A stretch of 64,000 nt of DNA from Pedobacter chitinilyticus (GCF_003313385.1 NZ_QMHN01000001.1:521673-585672); one strand, 5' to 3'. Positions 25,793 to 35,403 are shown, counted from the stretch's first letter. Program-made: numbers and translations. The notes: generated from the sequence alone by a model not told the origin.

Positions 25793-26440
25793 ATGATTAA
25801 TATTTTATTGGCAGAAGACCACAATATTGTTAGAAACGGTATTAAAATGCTACTTGAATCGGATAAAGAAATACAAGTGGTAGGTGAAGCGGTAAATGGT
25901 CTTGAGGTGTTAAAGCAAATAGCCAAGATCGCAGTAGATCTTATTTTGGTTGATATTAATATGCCCGAAATGGATGGGATGCAATTGTTGAAGGAAGTGA
26001 AGCTAAAACATCCGCAAATTAAGGTAATGATGCTTTCAATGCACGATAATGAAAAGTACGTGATGGAGGCCTTTAAGCACGGAAGTGATGGTTATTTGCT
26101 TAAAAATATCGGCGCCGATGAACTCATTTTCGCTATTAAATTTGTGCAGCAAGGGCGTAAATATTTATGTGCGGAGCTTACCATAACCATGATGGAAAAT
26201 TTATTGCAAAGCAAGCAATACTTGATTACCATACCTGACAACGAGATTGATTTTTCGTTAAGAGAACTGGAAATATTACAGCTTATTGCCGAAGGTCTGA
26301 CTAACTTGGAAATGTCTGAAAAACTGTTCCTCAGCAAAAGAACCATTGAAGGGCATCGTCAAAGTCTTTTAGATAAAACGGGTTCTAAAAACTCAGCCGC
26401 TTTGATTCGCTATGGGGTACTGCACGGGCTTATACAATAG
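25793..26440 (+). CDS. NarL/LuxR-family response regulator
   Basis: Receiver domain with phosphoacceptor Asp54 in LILVDINMPEMDG and Lys in LLKNIGADE, then a LuxR-type helix-turn-helix with SLRELEILQLIAEGLTNLEM and LSKRTIEGHRQ. Close relative of the regulator at 13512. It is divergent from the long kinase (277 bases), and Ku/LigD follow downstream by 183 bases in the same direction; whether it controls them is unknown. Confidence 0.9.
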   Translation: MINILLAEDHNIVRNGIKMLLESDKEIQVVGEAVNGLEVLKQIAKIAVDLILVDINMPEMDGMQLLKEVKLKHPQIKVMMLSMHDNEKYVMEAFKHGSDGYLLKNIGADELIFAIKFVQQGRKYLCAELTITMMENLLQSKQYLITIPDNEIDFSLRELEILQLIAEGLTNLEMSEKLFLSKRTIEGHRQSLLDKTGSKNSAALIRYGVLHGLIQ

Positions 26441-26623
26441 GTAAGTAGCCTCACATAAATAGATTTATATCACATTGTTTAGTTGTTTGATATTTGGGAA
26501 AAAATATCTGTGCATTTGTAGCAAAACTAATTGCAAAACCATTTCCTTTTACTAATGTTTATTTAGCATTAAGGCTAACCATCTGCTTAAGGCCGTTCTC
26601 ATTACCATTAAATCTTAAAACGA

Positions 26624-27388
26624 ATGAAATCGATTTGGAAAGGCGCAATTGGATTTGGATTGGTTAATATTCCAGTAAAACTATACTCGGCAGTGCAAAA
26701 CAGTAATCTTGATTTGGACATGTTAGACAGTAAGGATATGTCCCGTATCAAATATCAACGCATTAGCGAGAAAAGTGGCAAGGAAGTACCCTTTGAACGT
26801 ATTGTAAAAGGCTATTTGCTCAAAGAAAATTATGTGGTGCTGGAAGATGAAGACTTTGAAAGTGCTATGCCCGAAAAAAACAAGCTGATAGAGCTGGAAA
26901 GCTTTGTTGACATTGCCCAAATTAACCCCATTTATTACGAAACTTCCTATTATACCCAGCCCGAACCGCAAGGTAAAAAGGCCTATGCATTACTTTTAAA
27001 AGCGCTACAGAAAACAAAAAAAGCGGGAGTGGCCCGTTTTGTATTGCGCAGTAACGAACATTTATGCGTTATTCATCCTTTAAACAACATGATTGTGATT
27101 ACCCGCATTCGTTTTGAGGAGGAAATTAGATCCACCAAAGATTTGGAAATGGAGGCCGTTACCGTAAAACCTAAAGAACTGGAAGTGGGCATGGCATTGA
27201 TTAAACAATACAGTGCTGATTTTGATATTTCTGTTTTTAAGGATGAGTATTCCAAAGAATTACTGAAAATTATTAGGGCTAAAGCTAAAGGTAAGAAAAC
27301 AGTAGTGAAGAAAATGCGTCCAGAAAAGCGAGTGAGCGACGATTTGTACGAACAATTGATGCAGAGCTTAAGCAAGAAAGGAGCTTAG
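26624..27388 (+). CDS. ku: Ku DNA end-binding protein
   Basis: Bacterial Ku homodimer encircles double-strand ends and recruits LigD for non-homologous end joining. The opening MKSIWKGAIGFGLVNIPVKLY is the classical Ku core start, and YYLTQPEPQGKKAY-like residues (YYTQPEPQGKKAY at about 108-120) and CVIHPLNN follow. The 254-residue length is that of bacterial Ku, with a Lys-rich C-terminal tail (KAKGKKTVVKKMRPEKR) that usually aids DNA and LigD contact. One base from ligD, so the two are coupled. Confidence 0.95.
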   Translation: MKSIWKGAIGFGLVNIPVKLYSAVQNSNLDLDMLDSKDMSRIKYQRISEKSGKEVPFERIVKGYLLKENYVVLEDEDFESAMPEKNKLIELESFVDIAQINPIYYETSYYTQPEPQGKKAYALLLKALQKTKKAGVARFVLRSNEHLCVIHPLNNMIVITRIRFEEEIRSTKDLEMEAVTVKPKELEVGMALIKQYSADFDISVFKDEYSKELLKIIRAKAKGKKTVVKKMRPEKRVSDDLYEQLMQSLSKKGA

Positions 27389-27389
27389 A

Positions 27390-29834
27390 ATGTCTTTAAC
27401 AAAATATAATCAGAAGCGGGACTTTAAACAAACAGCTGAACCTGCTGGAGGAAAATCTACAGGAAAAAAACTGTCTTTTGTAGTGCAACGTCATCATGCT
27501 TCGCACTTGCATTATGATTTTAGGCTGGAATTGAATGGGGTACTTAAAAGTTGGGCGGTGCCTAAAGGGCCATCTTTAAACCCTAATGATAAACGTTTGG
27601 CCATGATGGTGGAAGATCATCCTTACGATTATAAATCTTTTGAAGGCACTATTCCCAAAGGAAATTATGGGGCAGGAGTGGTCAATATTTTTGATGAAGG
27701 CACGTACGAACCTCTTGATGAAGACCAGGCTAGTTTGAGCAAGGGATTACATAGCGGCAATTTAAAGTTTGTGCTGCATGGCAAAAAACTGAAAGGCGAG
27801 TTCGCGTTGGTGCGTATGAAGGATAGTGAGCACAATGCTTGGTTGTTGATTAAACATAAGGACAAGTATGCGGTAAGCAAAAAGTATAATGCTGAAGATG
27901 AAATTCCCGAAAAGGTAAAAAAAATGGGAAAAGACTTTAAAAAGGAAGTTCCCGAGATTCCGAAAGTAAAATCGAGGCTTAAAAAAGAAGATTATCAGCC
28001 AATGTTGGCTAAATTAGTAAAATATGTAACCCAAGAAGAGGATTGGATTTTTGAGGAAAAATTAGATGGTTACAGAGGAATTGCGAAGGTGAAGAAAAGT
28101 AAAGCCTCTTTAACTTCCAGAAATGGTAAAAATCTAGGCGACGATTATCCAACCGTTGTTAAAGCCTTAAAAAGTTTGGACATTGATGCTGTTTTGGATG
28201 GAGAGATTATAGTTAGGGAAAAGAATAGAACTAGTTTTCAGGCCTTACAGAATTACGAACCTTCTCAGAAAAAAATCAATTTGCACTATGCTGTTTTTGA
28301 TGTACTAGAAATTAATGGTTCAGATGTGCGGTCGATGCCATTACACCAACGAAAGAAGCTTTTGGAAATGCTATTGGCCAATAACAATCAAAAAGATATA
28401 GAAATAGTAAGAGCAACCCAAACCCGAGGAAACGAATTTTTAGAGGAGGCTAGAAAAAAAGGTTGGGAGGGCATTATGGCAAAAAATGCGGAAAGTGCTT
28501 ATTTAAGTGGTGCTCGAAGCAGTCATTGGCAAAAGATAAAAATACAGCAATCGCAAGAAGCTATTATAATAGGTTATACCAAACCCGCAGGCAGTAGAAA
28601 TCACTTTGGAGCATTAGTGTTGGCCATTAAAAATCATGCAAATAAATTAAGTTATATAGGGAACTGTGGCACTGGATTTAACGAGAAGTCACTAAGTGAA
28701 ATTTTTCAACTTTTAGAGCCCCTAAAAACCAAGGATAAGCCTCTTACAGATAAAGTGCCGATGCAAAGAAACATTACTTGGGTAAGGCCAGAGATAGTTT
28801 GCGAAGTCACTTTTTCTGAATGGACAGATCTTCACCATTTACGTCATCCAGTATTTAAAGGTATTAGAGAAGATAAAAAACCAGAAGAAGTTAAACAGGA
28901 AATGGTTATTACGAATTCGACTAACGAGATGATACAAGAAGATGAAACCATTTTGAAATTTGGTCGAAAAACAGTGAAGCTCACCAATCAGCATAAAATT
29001 TACTGGCCGAGTGAGAAAATTACCAAGGGGCAAATGATCAATTATTATCAAGAGATGGCTCCCTATATTTTGCCCCACCTTAAAGATCGGCCACTATCCT
29101 TGAACAGACATCCCAATGGGATCAATAAAGCTGGTTTTTTTCAAAAGGACTTAAACACAAATCAAATTCCAAAATGGATTAAATATGCCTCTTTAGAATC
29201 TGAGCATCTCCATAAAAAAATAGATTATTTGGTTTGCAACGATGAAGCTACTTTATTGTGGATGGCAAATTTAGGATGTATTGAAATAAACCCTTGGATG
29301 AGTACCTATCGTAAACCAGAAGTGCCTTTGTTTGCCGTGTTAGATTTGGACCCGCATGGCATTGACTTTAAGCAAACCGTAAAAGTGGCCCTTACTGCAA
29401 AGGAAATTTTAGACGAAATGGAAGTGGTTTCTTTTGTGAAAACATCGGGTTCAAAGGGAATCCACATTGTGATACCTTTAGCTGCTTATGACTATGAGGT
29501 ATCTAAAAATTTTGTACATTATCTTGCAGGCTTAGTTTACCAACAACATCCCGATATCACCAGCTTAGAGCGTAGTCCAAGTAAGCGTAAAAACAAAATA
29601 TACCTCGATTATTTGCAGAATAGAAAAGGACAAACCATTGTTGCTCCTTATTCCGTAAGACCAAAAGCAGGCGCAACTGTATCTGCTCCTTTGCACTGGA
29701 ACGAGGTAAATGAGAGTTTAAGCATTGGCGATTTTAACATCTTCAATATTCAAGATAGAATTAAAAAAGTAGGCGATTTATGGGCCGATATTTATCAGGT
29801 AAAAAATAAAATTAAAAAGCTGCTGAAAAAGTAA
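27390..29834 (+). CDS. ligD: DNA ligase D (NHEJ ligase/polymerase/phosphoesterase)
   Basis: Seals double-strand breaks with Ku. Domain order is phosphoesterase, ligase, polymerase: the 3'-phosphoesterase (about 25-160) has RHHASHLHYDFRLEL; the ATP-dependent ligase (~205-500) has the adenylated Lys224 in FEEKLDGYRG; the primase-like polymerase (~525-814) has the metal-binding DLDPHG at 652-657. At 814 residues it is full length. This order is the one seen in Pseudomonas-type LigD, not the mycobacterial one. Translationally coupled to ku by a 1-base gap. Confidence 0.94.
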   Translation: MSLTKYNQKRDFKQTAEPAGGKSTGKKLSFVVQRHHASHLHYDFRLELNGVLKSWAVPKGPSLNPNDKRLAMMVEDHPYDYKSFEGTIPKGNYGAGVVNIFDEGTYEPLDEDQASLSKGLHSGNLKFVLHGKKLKGEFALVRMKDSEHNAWLLIKHKDKYAVSKKYNAEDEIPEKVKKMGKDFKKEVPEIPKVKSRLKKEDYQPMLAKLVKYVTQEEDWIFEEKLDGYRGIAKVKKSKASLTSRNGKNLGDDYPTVVKALKSLDIDAVLDGEIIVREKNRTSFQALQNYEPSQKKINLHYAVFDVLEINGSDVRSMPLHQRKKLLEMLLANNNQKDIEIVRATQTRGNEFLEEARKKGWEGIMAKNAESAYLSGARSSHWQKIKIQQSQEAIIIGYTKPAGSRNHFGALVLAIKNHANKLSYIGNCGTGFNEKSLSEIFQLLEPLKTKDKPLTDKVPMQRNITWVRPEIVCEVTFSEWTDLHHLRHPVFKGIREDKKPEEVKQEMVITNSTNEMIQEDETILKFGRKTVKLTNQHKIYWPSEKITKGQMINYYQEMAPYILPHLKDRPLSLNRHPNGINKAGFFQKDLNTNQIPKWIKYASLESEHLHKKIDYLVCNDEATLLWMANLGCIEINPWMSTYRKPEVPLFAVLDLDPHGIDFKQTVKVALTAKEILDEMEVVSFVKTSGSKGIHIVIPLAAYDYEVSKNFVHYLAGLVYQQHPDITSLERSPSKRKNKIYLDYLQNRKGQTIVAPYSVRPKAGATVSAPLHWNEVNESLSIGDFNIFNIQDRIKKVGDLWADIYQVKNKIKKLLKK

Positions 29835-29897
29835 TTGTTTTAACCTTCCAACAATCACTATTTCTTTCTAATTCGAATTTAACTATCAATTTCGTCC

Positions 29898-30944
29898 ATG
29901 GATATTGCTAAAAGATTTCGAGAAAATCCGTTGCTTAAACCCCAAGATTTAGCTGCTAGTGCGGCTAATCTGCAGGTCATCTGCTTACTCAATCCAGGCG
30001 TATTTAGATATCAGCATAAAACCTATTTATTAATAAGAGTAGCGGAAAGTGTGGCCCCTCAAGAGGGGAAACTGTTTATTCCCATGCGCATGGCCAACGA
30101 TCTTTTAGAAGTGATGGAACTTCAATTGGACGATCCCGACTTGATCAATACCGACGCTCGCATCATTAATTATAAGGGGTTAGATTATTTAACCACCATT
30201 TCGTACTTAAGGTTGTTCAGTAGTGACGATGGCATCAATTTTATTCCTGAACCTTTACAACTGCATGGAACAGGTATATTGGAGAGATATGGTATTGAAG
30301 ACTGTAGGGTTAGCCAAATAGAAGACCTTTATTACCTTACTTATACTGCTGTTTCAGAAAATGGAGTGGCCGTGGGTTTGCGTACCACCAAGAACTGGCA
30401 GCAATTTGAACATTTGGGTTTGATATTTCCACCGCATAACAAAGATGTGGCCCTGTTTGAAGAAAAAATCAACGGAAGGTTTTATGCACTTCACCGACCA
30501 ACCAGTAAAGAAATTGGAGGTAATTATATTTGGCTGGCAGAATCTTTAGATGGTATTCATTGGGGCAATCACCAATGTATCTTAAAAAGTAGGCCGCATT
30601 ATTGGGATAGTGCTCGGGTTGGGGCAGGAGCGGCACCCATTAAAACTGCACAAGGTTGGTTGGAAATTTACCATGGAGCCAATCACCAGCATCGCTATTG
30701 TTTAGGGGCAGTACTCTTAGATCTTAAGAATCCTGCTAAAGTGTTGGCCCGCACCGAAGATCCTATTATGGAGCCCTTGGAAAGCTATGAACTAAGTGGT
30801 TTTTTCGGTTCAGTGGTATTTACCAACGGTCATTTAGTTAATGGCGATGAATTGACTATTTACTATGGCGCTGCTGATGAGTTTATTTGTGGAGCTAAGT
30901 TTTCTATCGCCGAGATAGTGGGAGAATTAAAGTGGGTTGATTAA
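29898..30944 (+). CDS. Second GH130-family protein
   Basis: A 348-residue short form of the family, beginning NPLLKPQDLAASAANLQV (first blade) and carrying RYGIEDCRVSQ with the catalytic-type Asp, plus YHGANHQHRYCLGAVLLDL in the late blades. It lacks the N-terminal helical extension of the copy at 14564. Whether it phosphorolyses or hydrolyses beta-mannosides cannot be told. It starts 64 bases after ligD on the same strand, an unusual neighbour that suggests a shared stress regulon rather than carbohydrate feeding (inference). Confidence 0.8.
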   Translation: MDIAKRFRENPLLKPQDLAASAANLQVICLLNPGVFRYQHKTYLLIRVAESVAPQEGKLFIPMRMANDLLEVMELQLDDPDLINTDARIINYKGLDYLTTISYLRLFSSDDGINFIPEPLQLHGTGILERYGIEDCRVSQIEDLYYLTYTAVSENGVAVGLRTTKNWQQFEHLGLIFPPHNKDVALFEEKINGRFYALHRPTSKEIGGNYIWLAESLDGIHWGNHQCILKSRPHYWDSARVGAGAAPIKTAQGWLEIYHGANHQHRYCLGAVLLDLKNPAKVLARTEDPIMEPLESYELSGFFGSVVFTNGHLVNGDELTIYYGAADEFICGAKFSIAEIVGELKWVD

Positions 30945-31062
30945 TCTTTATACAACAAGTCAAAATCAGCTTAATTAGCCCATAAAATAGAAATGGATAG
31001 GTGTCCGTCCGTAAGAATAGGCAGATGGAAATTTAATAGAAAAACATACATACTTTAATTGA

Positions 31063-31191
31063 TCACTTCTTCCGTTGTTTAGCTTCTGCTTGTTTAACCT
31101 CGTCTTTTTCGGCTAAAGGTTTATCTGTTTTTAAATGAGGTTTGTCAGTTTTCGGATCAACACCTTTTTTGTTTTTAACTGGAGTTTTCAT
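31063..31191 (-). CDS. Small Lys-rich protein
   Basis: A 42-residue ATG-started product (31191 to stop at 31063), extremely rich in Lys, Asp, Glu and Pro (KGVDPKTDKPHLKTDKPL) and so disordered. No family known. It lies alone between two plus-strand genes. Small size and composition make it a candidate only. Confidence 0.5.
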   Translation of the reverse strand: MKTPVKNKKGVDPKTDKPHLKTDKPLAEKDEVKQAEAKQRKK

Positions 31192-31329
31192 GGTTGTAAA
31201 ATTTTAAAGACATAACATTCTAGCTTTGTTTTTGTTGATATTTAGCAGCTGTTTTTTAATATCAGGTATAAATACCACGAGGTAAGTACGCTTTATTTTA
31301 TCTTATAAATTTTGTACCTTTGGTTTTTA

Positions 31330-33390
31330 ATGAATTTCCTCTATCCGGGCTTTCTTTTTGCACTTTTGGCGGTACTTATCCCGGTCATTATTCATTTATT
31401 CAATTTCCGTAAATTCAAGAAAGTTTATTTTAGCAACGTAGCCTTCCTTAAAGAAGTACAGGAACAAAATTCTTCTAAAGAAAAGTTAAAAAATCTGCTG
31501 ATTCTAGCTGCCCGGGTCTTGGCCATTACATTTTTGGTGTTGGCATTTTCACGTCCCTTCATTAGTTCAAATACTACTTCCAATAAGGCAAGCGGAAACA
31601 TCGTAAGCATTTATTTGGACAACTCTTATAGTATGGATGCGGTAAACAAAGAAGGCAGCTTACTTGATGAAGCCAAACGTAGAGCTAAGGAGATTGTAAA
31701 AAGCTACCAAATCAACGACCGTTTTCAGTTATTAACTAACGATTTTGAAGGACAACACCAACGCTTGTTAAATGCCGAAGAGTTTTTGCAGGCTGTTGAT
31801 GAAGTTAAAATATCTGCGGCTAATAAAAATTTGCAACAGGTCATTAATAGACAACAAGGTATTTTCACAGGAGGAAGTAACAGATTTGCTTACGTCATCT
31901 CTGATTTTCAACAAAACTTTGTAGGCAAGGAACCTGTAAAAAAAGAAGAACAAACACAATTGGCGCTGGTAAAGTTAAGCGGTAACGAACTGCCTAACAT
32001 TTCGGTAGATAGCGTTTGGTTTCTTTCACCAGTACATCAGGCAAATACTTCGGAAAAGATCATTGTTAGATTAAAGAACTTTGGTAACGACGATGCTCAA
32101 AATGTACCATTGAAATTGAGCATCAATAATCAGCAAAAGGCAGTAGGCAGCATCAATGTTAAAGCGGGTGAAACAGCTATCGATACGCTTTCATACAGTG
32201 GTTTGGGCTTGGGATGGCAACGCGGAATATTAAGCATTAAAGATTTTCCACTCACTTTTGACGATCAGCTTAATTTCAGTTTTAACGTCAACGCCAACCA
32301 ACAGGTATTAAGCATTAATGGTGTTAAAACAGATAAATATATTGAAGCACTTTTTAATGCCGATAGCTATTTCAAATTAAGTTCGGTTTCCGAAAACAAT
32401 ATCAACTACGCCAGTTTTGCAAACTATAGTCTTATTGTACTTAACGGCATCAGCCAACTCTCTAGCGGATTGGCTCAAGAACTCAAAAACTATTTGAATA
32501 ATGGCGGTTCGGTGGTCATTTTTCCATCTACTGAAACCGATAAGACAACGTATTCCGCTTTTTTAACAGCACTAAAACTTCCAGCAGCTGAAAATTTAGT
32601 GACCGAACCTAGTAGAGTTGCTCAAATTGAGCTCAAACATCCTTTGTTTAAGGATGTGTTTGAAGTACTCCCTAAAAATATGGATCTGCCATTGGCCAGT
32701 AGATATTTCACCTATGCAGAGCGTAGTACTACGAGTAAAGAAAACCTATTGCAATTTCCAGCAGGTAAGCTTTATTTGGCACGTTATCCTATCAACTCGG
32801 GACAAGTGTTTTTGGCAGCCACTGGCTTAGATGAACAAGATGGTAATTTAGCCAAGCATCCACTCTTTGTGCCTTTGATGTACAAAATTGCTTTCGAAAG
32901 TGCTAAAGACCAACCACTGTTTTACACTATTGCAAAGGATAATGTGATAGAGCTACCAGCGGTGAAACTTGGGGCAAATCAGTCGCTAAAATTAATTGGC
33001 GATGGATTTGAAGTGATACCAGATGTGAACCATCAGAATGGGAAAACGTTGCTTTACGTGGCTGATCAGATACAGAAAGCTGGCTTTTATACCATCAAAA
33101 ACGGAGATACTACTTTGGCTGTGGTGGCGTATAACGACAATAGGGCCGAATCAGAAATGAAGTACGATAGTCAAGCAGCGCTGGAAGAGAGATTTGGTAA
33201 TCAAAAAGTGCACTTTATTGACGCTCAAAAAGAGAATATTTCATCGGCCATTGCCGAAGAAAATAATGGAACCGAATTATGGAAACTTTGCCTAATTTTG
33301 AGCTTAGTTTTCATTGCGGCAGAAATATTATTGGTCAGATTTTATCATACCCAAAATAAAAATACAAAAACTCATGAACCTCTTAATTAA
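31330..33390 (+). CDS. BatA-like membrane protein with vWA-type domain
   Basis: The start is ATG 31330; in-frame bases before it encode only six extra residues. The first 75 residues carry the BatA/aerotolerance N-terminal pair of membrane segments (FLYPGFLFALLAVLIPVII and LILAARVLAITFLVLAF). A von Willebrand A-like domain follows, with MIDAS-type DNSYSMDA at residues ~95-102, a beta-rich region and a last membrane segment close to the C-terminus. Bat proteins are linked to oxygen tolerance in Bacteroides but the mechanism is uncertain. The gene overlaps the following dihydroorotase-like gene by 17 bases, so the two are coupled. Confidence 0.8.
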   Translation: MNFLYPGFLFALLAVLIPVIIHLFNFRKFKKVYFSNVAFLKEVQEQNSSKEKLKNLLILAARVLAITFLVLAFSRPFISSNTTSNKASGNIVSIYLDNSYSMDAVNKEGSLLDEAKRRAKEIVKSYQINDRFQLLTNDFEGQHQRLLNAEEFLQAVDEVKISAANKNLQQVINRQQGIFTGGSNRFAYVISDFQQNFVGKEPVKKEEQTQLALVKLSGNELPNISVDSVWFLSPVHQANTSEKIIVRLKNFGNDDAQNVPLKLSINNQQKAVGSINVKAGETAIDTLSYSGLGLGWQRGILSIKDFPLTFDDQLNFSFNVNANQQVLSINGVKTDKYIEALFNADSYFKLSSVSENNINYASFANYSLIVLNGISQLSSGLAQELKNYLNNGGSVVIFPSTETDKTTYSAFLTALKLPAAENLVTEPSRVAQIELKHPLFKDVFEVLPKNMDLPLASRYFTYAERSTTSKENLLQFPAGKLYLARYPINSGQVFLAATGLDEQDGNLAKHPLFVPLMYKIAFESAKDQPLFYTIAKDNVIELPAVKLGANQSLKLIGDGFEVIPDVNHQNGKTLLYVADQIQKAGFYTIKNGDTTLAVVAYNDNRAESEMKYDSQAALEERFGNQKVHFIDAQKENISSAIAEENNGTELWKLCLILSLVFIAAEILLVRFYHTQNKNTKTHEPLN

Positions 33391-34633
33391 GGGAATTACC
33401 ATTGCCGATCCGAACAGTAAGTTTAACGGGAAAACTTGTGATGTAAGTGTTGAAAACGGAATCATCACCGCTATAGCCAGTAAGTTGGAAAATCTGGAGT
33501 CGGCAGAAGTATACCATGGCAAAGGAGCAATTTTGTCTCCAGGTTTTTTTGATTTAAACTGTGTTTTTGGTGATCCTGGACTAGAAACTAAAGAAGATAT
33601 CAGCACTGGAACGGCAGCAGCAGCTGCTGGAGGTTTTACAGGTATTGCCATTATGCCCAACACCAAGCCAGTAGTGCACAGCAAAGGGGAGGTTGAATAT
33701 ATCCTTAACAGAGCGAAAGGCAATTTGGTAGACGTGAAACCTATTGGGGCTATTAGTCAAAACCTAGAAGGTAAAGAATTGGCCGAAATGTTTGACATGA
33801 AGCAGGCTGGTGCCGTGGCTTTTGCGGAAGCTGGTAAAGCCATTGCTGATGATGGTTTCATGAGTAGGGCATTACAATATGCCTTAGGATTTGATGGTTT
33901 GCTATTTACCCATCCTGAAAATAAAGCATTGGTGGGTAAAGCACAGGTAAATGAGAGCAAAACCACTATTTTATTGGGCATGAAAGGTGCTCCAGCCTTG
34001 GCTGAAGAATTGCAGGTATCCAGAGATATTTTCTTGGCACAATATCACAATGCACCATTACATATCAGCAATATTTCAACCGCAGGATCAGTAGCGTTGA
34101 TTAAAAAAGCCAAAAAAGATGGTGTTAAAGTAACTTGCGATGTAGCAGCCCATCAATTGGTTTTTACCGAAGAATTATTGAATGACTTCGATAGTAATTA
34201 CAAAGTGAAACCACCATTGCGTGGCAAAGCCGATAACAAGGCGCTTATTGCTGGTTTAAAGGATGGTACCATTGATGCCATTTCTTCACAGCACAGACCG
34301 CATGAAATAGAATTTAAAAATGTAGAGTTTGAAATTGCTCACTATGGAATTATCGCCTTGCAAACTGTATTGCCATTGCTATTGCAGGCAGGTTTAGATA
34401 CCGCATTAATTGTAGAGAAGTTGGCCATTGCCCCTCGTAACTTGCTGAAATTAGAAGTTCCGCAAATTGCAGTTGGACAAGCTGCTAATTTTACAGCATT
34501 TAATCCAACTCAGGAATGGCAGTTTGATAGTGAAACCAATCAATCCAAATCTGCTAACTCTCCTTTGTTTAACACCATGTTAAAGGGGAAAGTAACTTTG
34601 GTTTATAACAATAAACAATACCGAGTTTTTTAA
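33374..34633 (+). CDS. Dihydroorotase-like protein with altered metal site
   Basis: A 420-residue amidohydrolase of the dihydroorotase type I fold. Family positions are kept around GTAAAAAGGFTG and IMPNTKP, but the metal motif DxHxHxRxPG reads DLNCVFGDPG (60-69), so both His and the Arg are lost (Asn62, Val64, Gly66), and the late ATDHAPH is SSQHRPH. It should not be a normal Zn-dependent dihydroorotase. Non-catalytic dihydroorotase homologues are known to hold aspartate transcarbamoylase in complexes; that role is inference. Start ATG 33374 overlaps the end of the BatA-like gene. Confidence 0.82.
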   Translation: MNLLIKGITIADPNSKFNGKTCDVSVENGIITAIASKLENLESAEVYHGKGAILSPGFFDLNCVFGDPGLETKEDISTGTAAAAAGGFTGIAIMPNTKPVVHSKGEVEYILNRAKGNLVDVKPIGAISQNLEGKELAEMFDMKQAGAVAFAEAGKAIADDGFMSRALQYALGFDGLLFTHPENKALVGKAQVNESKTTILLGMKGAPALAEELQVSRDIFLAQYHNAPLHISNISTAGSVALIKKAKKDGVKVTCDVAAHQLVFTEELLNDFDSNYKVKPPLRGKADNKALIAGLKDGTIDAISSQHRPHEIEFKNVEFEIAHYGIIALQTVLPLLLQAGLDTALIVEKLAIAPRNLLKLEVPQIAVGQAANFTAFNPTQEWQFDSETNQSKSANSPLFNTMLKGKVTLVYNNKQYRVF

Positions 34634-34641
34634 CCGTTTTT

Positions 34642-34689
34642 GCCATTCCGACGAAAGTAAGAATCTCAAGTTTCTTCGCTCTGAATGAC
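34642..34689. repeat. Palindromic element, GTCATTC family
   Basis: GCCATTC (34642-34648) pairs with GAATGAC (34683-34689) over GAATCTCAAG and TTCTTCGCTC. A complete copy of the family seen half at 16098 and 40616. Lies between the dihydroorotase-like gene and the next gene. Confidence 0.65.
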
Positions 34690-34728
34690 AAATAAAGTAC
34701 TAATGACAGACAAATAAAGGAAAACACC

Positions 34729-35403
34729 ATGAACAATATCGTAAAAAAGTCTTTAACAGCATCGTTGGCAAAATTTGCAGAATTGCAAAAAGCTCCTAGC
34801 GTAGAACTAAGCCATCAATTGGTGGAAGTATTTGAAATAGATGCCAATTTTATGGACAAGGTCGAGAAATTTGACGCTGTTTTTGATGAGCATCCCAAGT
34901 TTGAAGCACTTAGAGAAGTATATTTCGATTTGTTGATGATTAACTTCTTTACCAGTGATGTAGCTAAGTTGGAAGAAGATTACCTGGAATCAAAGGAATG
35001 GGAAGCCATTGAAGAAGAAACTATTGATAGAGGTACCGAACTGTTAAACTTGTTATTGTACATTAACGAGTGCCACGATGAGCAAATTAAGCCTGATTTG
35101 GAAGATTTCCTAAAAGAGTTCCTTTTGGTTGACGAAGATGAGTTTCAGGACGAATATCACATCTACGAAGATTTGATCAGTAACCAACAATTAGCCGAAA
35201 GTAGCGTACAGGAAATTTGTGAAAATGCCAAGATTTTAAACTTGGTAGATGAAATGAAAGAGCTTTTTGTACCATTTATGTCCTTCTTCCTGCACCCAAG
35301 CTCAAACGATCAAGTTTATAAAGATTTAGAGAAATACAGTAACAATAAAGCATTTGATGCATCGGTTTATTGCTTAATTGCTAACTTTAATCAAACTAGA
35401 TAA
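34729..35403 (+). CDS. Uncharacterised acidic helical protein
   Basis: A 224-residue soluble, very acidic, Leu- and Phe-rich protein of unknown family. Long helices predominate (EEDYLESKEWEAIEEETI, then LEDFLKEFLLVDEDEFQD). No membrane or signal segments. It begins 16 bases before the DUF4199 gene and appears to be cotranscribed with it. Confidence 0.65.
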   Translation: MNNIVKKSLTASLAKFAELQKAPSVELSHQLVEVFEIDANFMDKVEKFDAVFDEHPKFEALREVYFDLLMINFFTSDVAKLEEDYLESKEWEAIEEETIDRGTELLNLLLYINECHDEQIKPDLEDFLKEFLLVDEDEFQDEYHIYEDLISNQQLAESSVQEICENAKILNLVDEMKELFVPFMSFFLHPSSNDQVYKDLEKYSNNKAFDASVYCLIANFNQTR

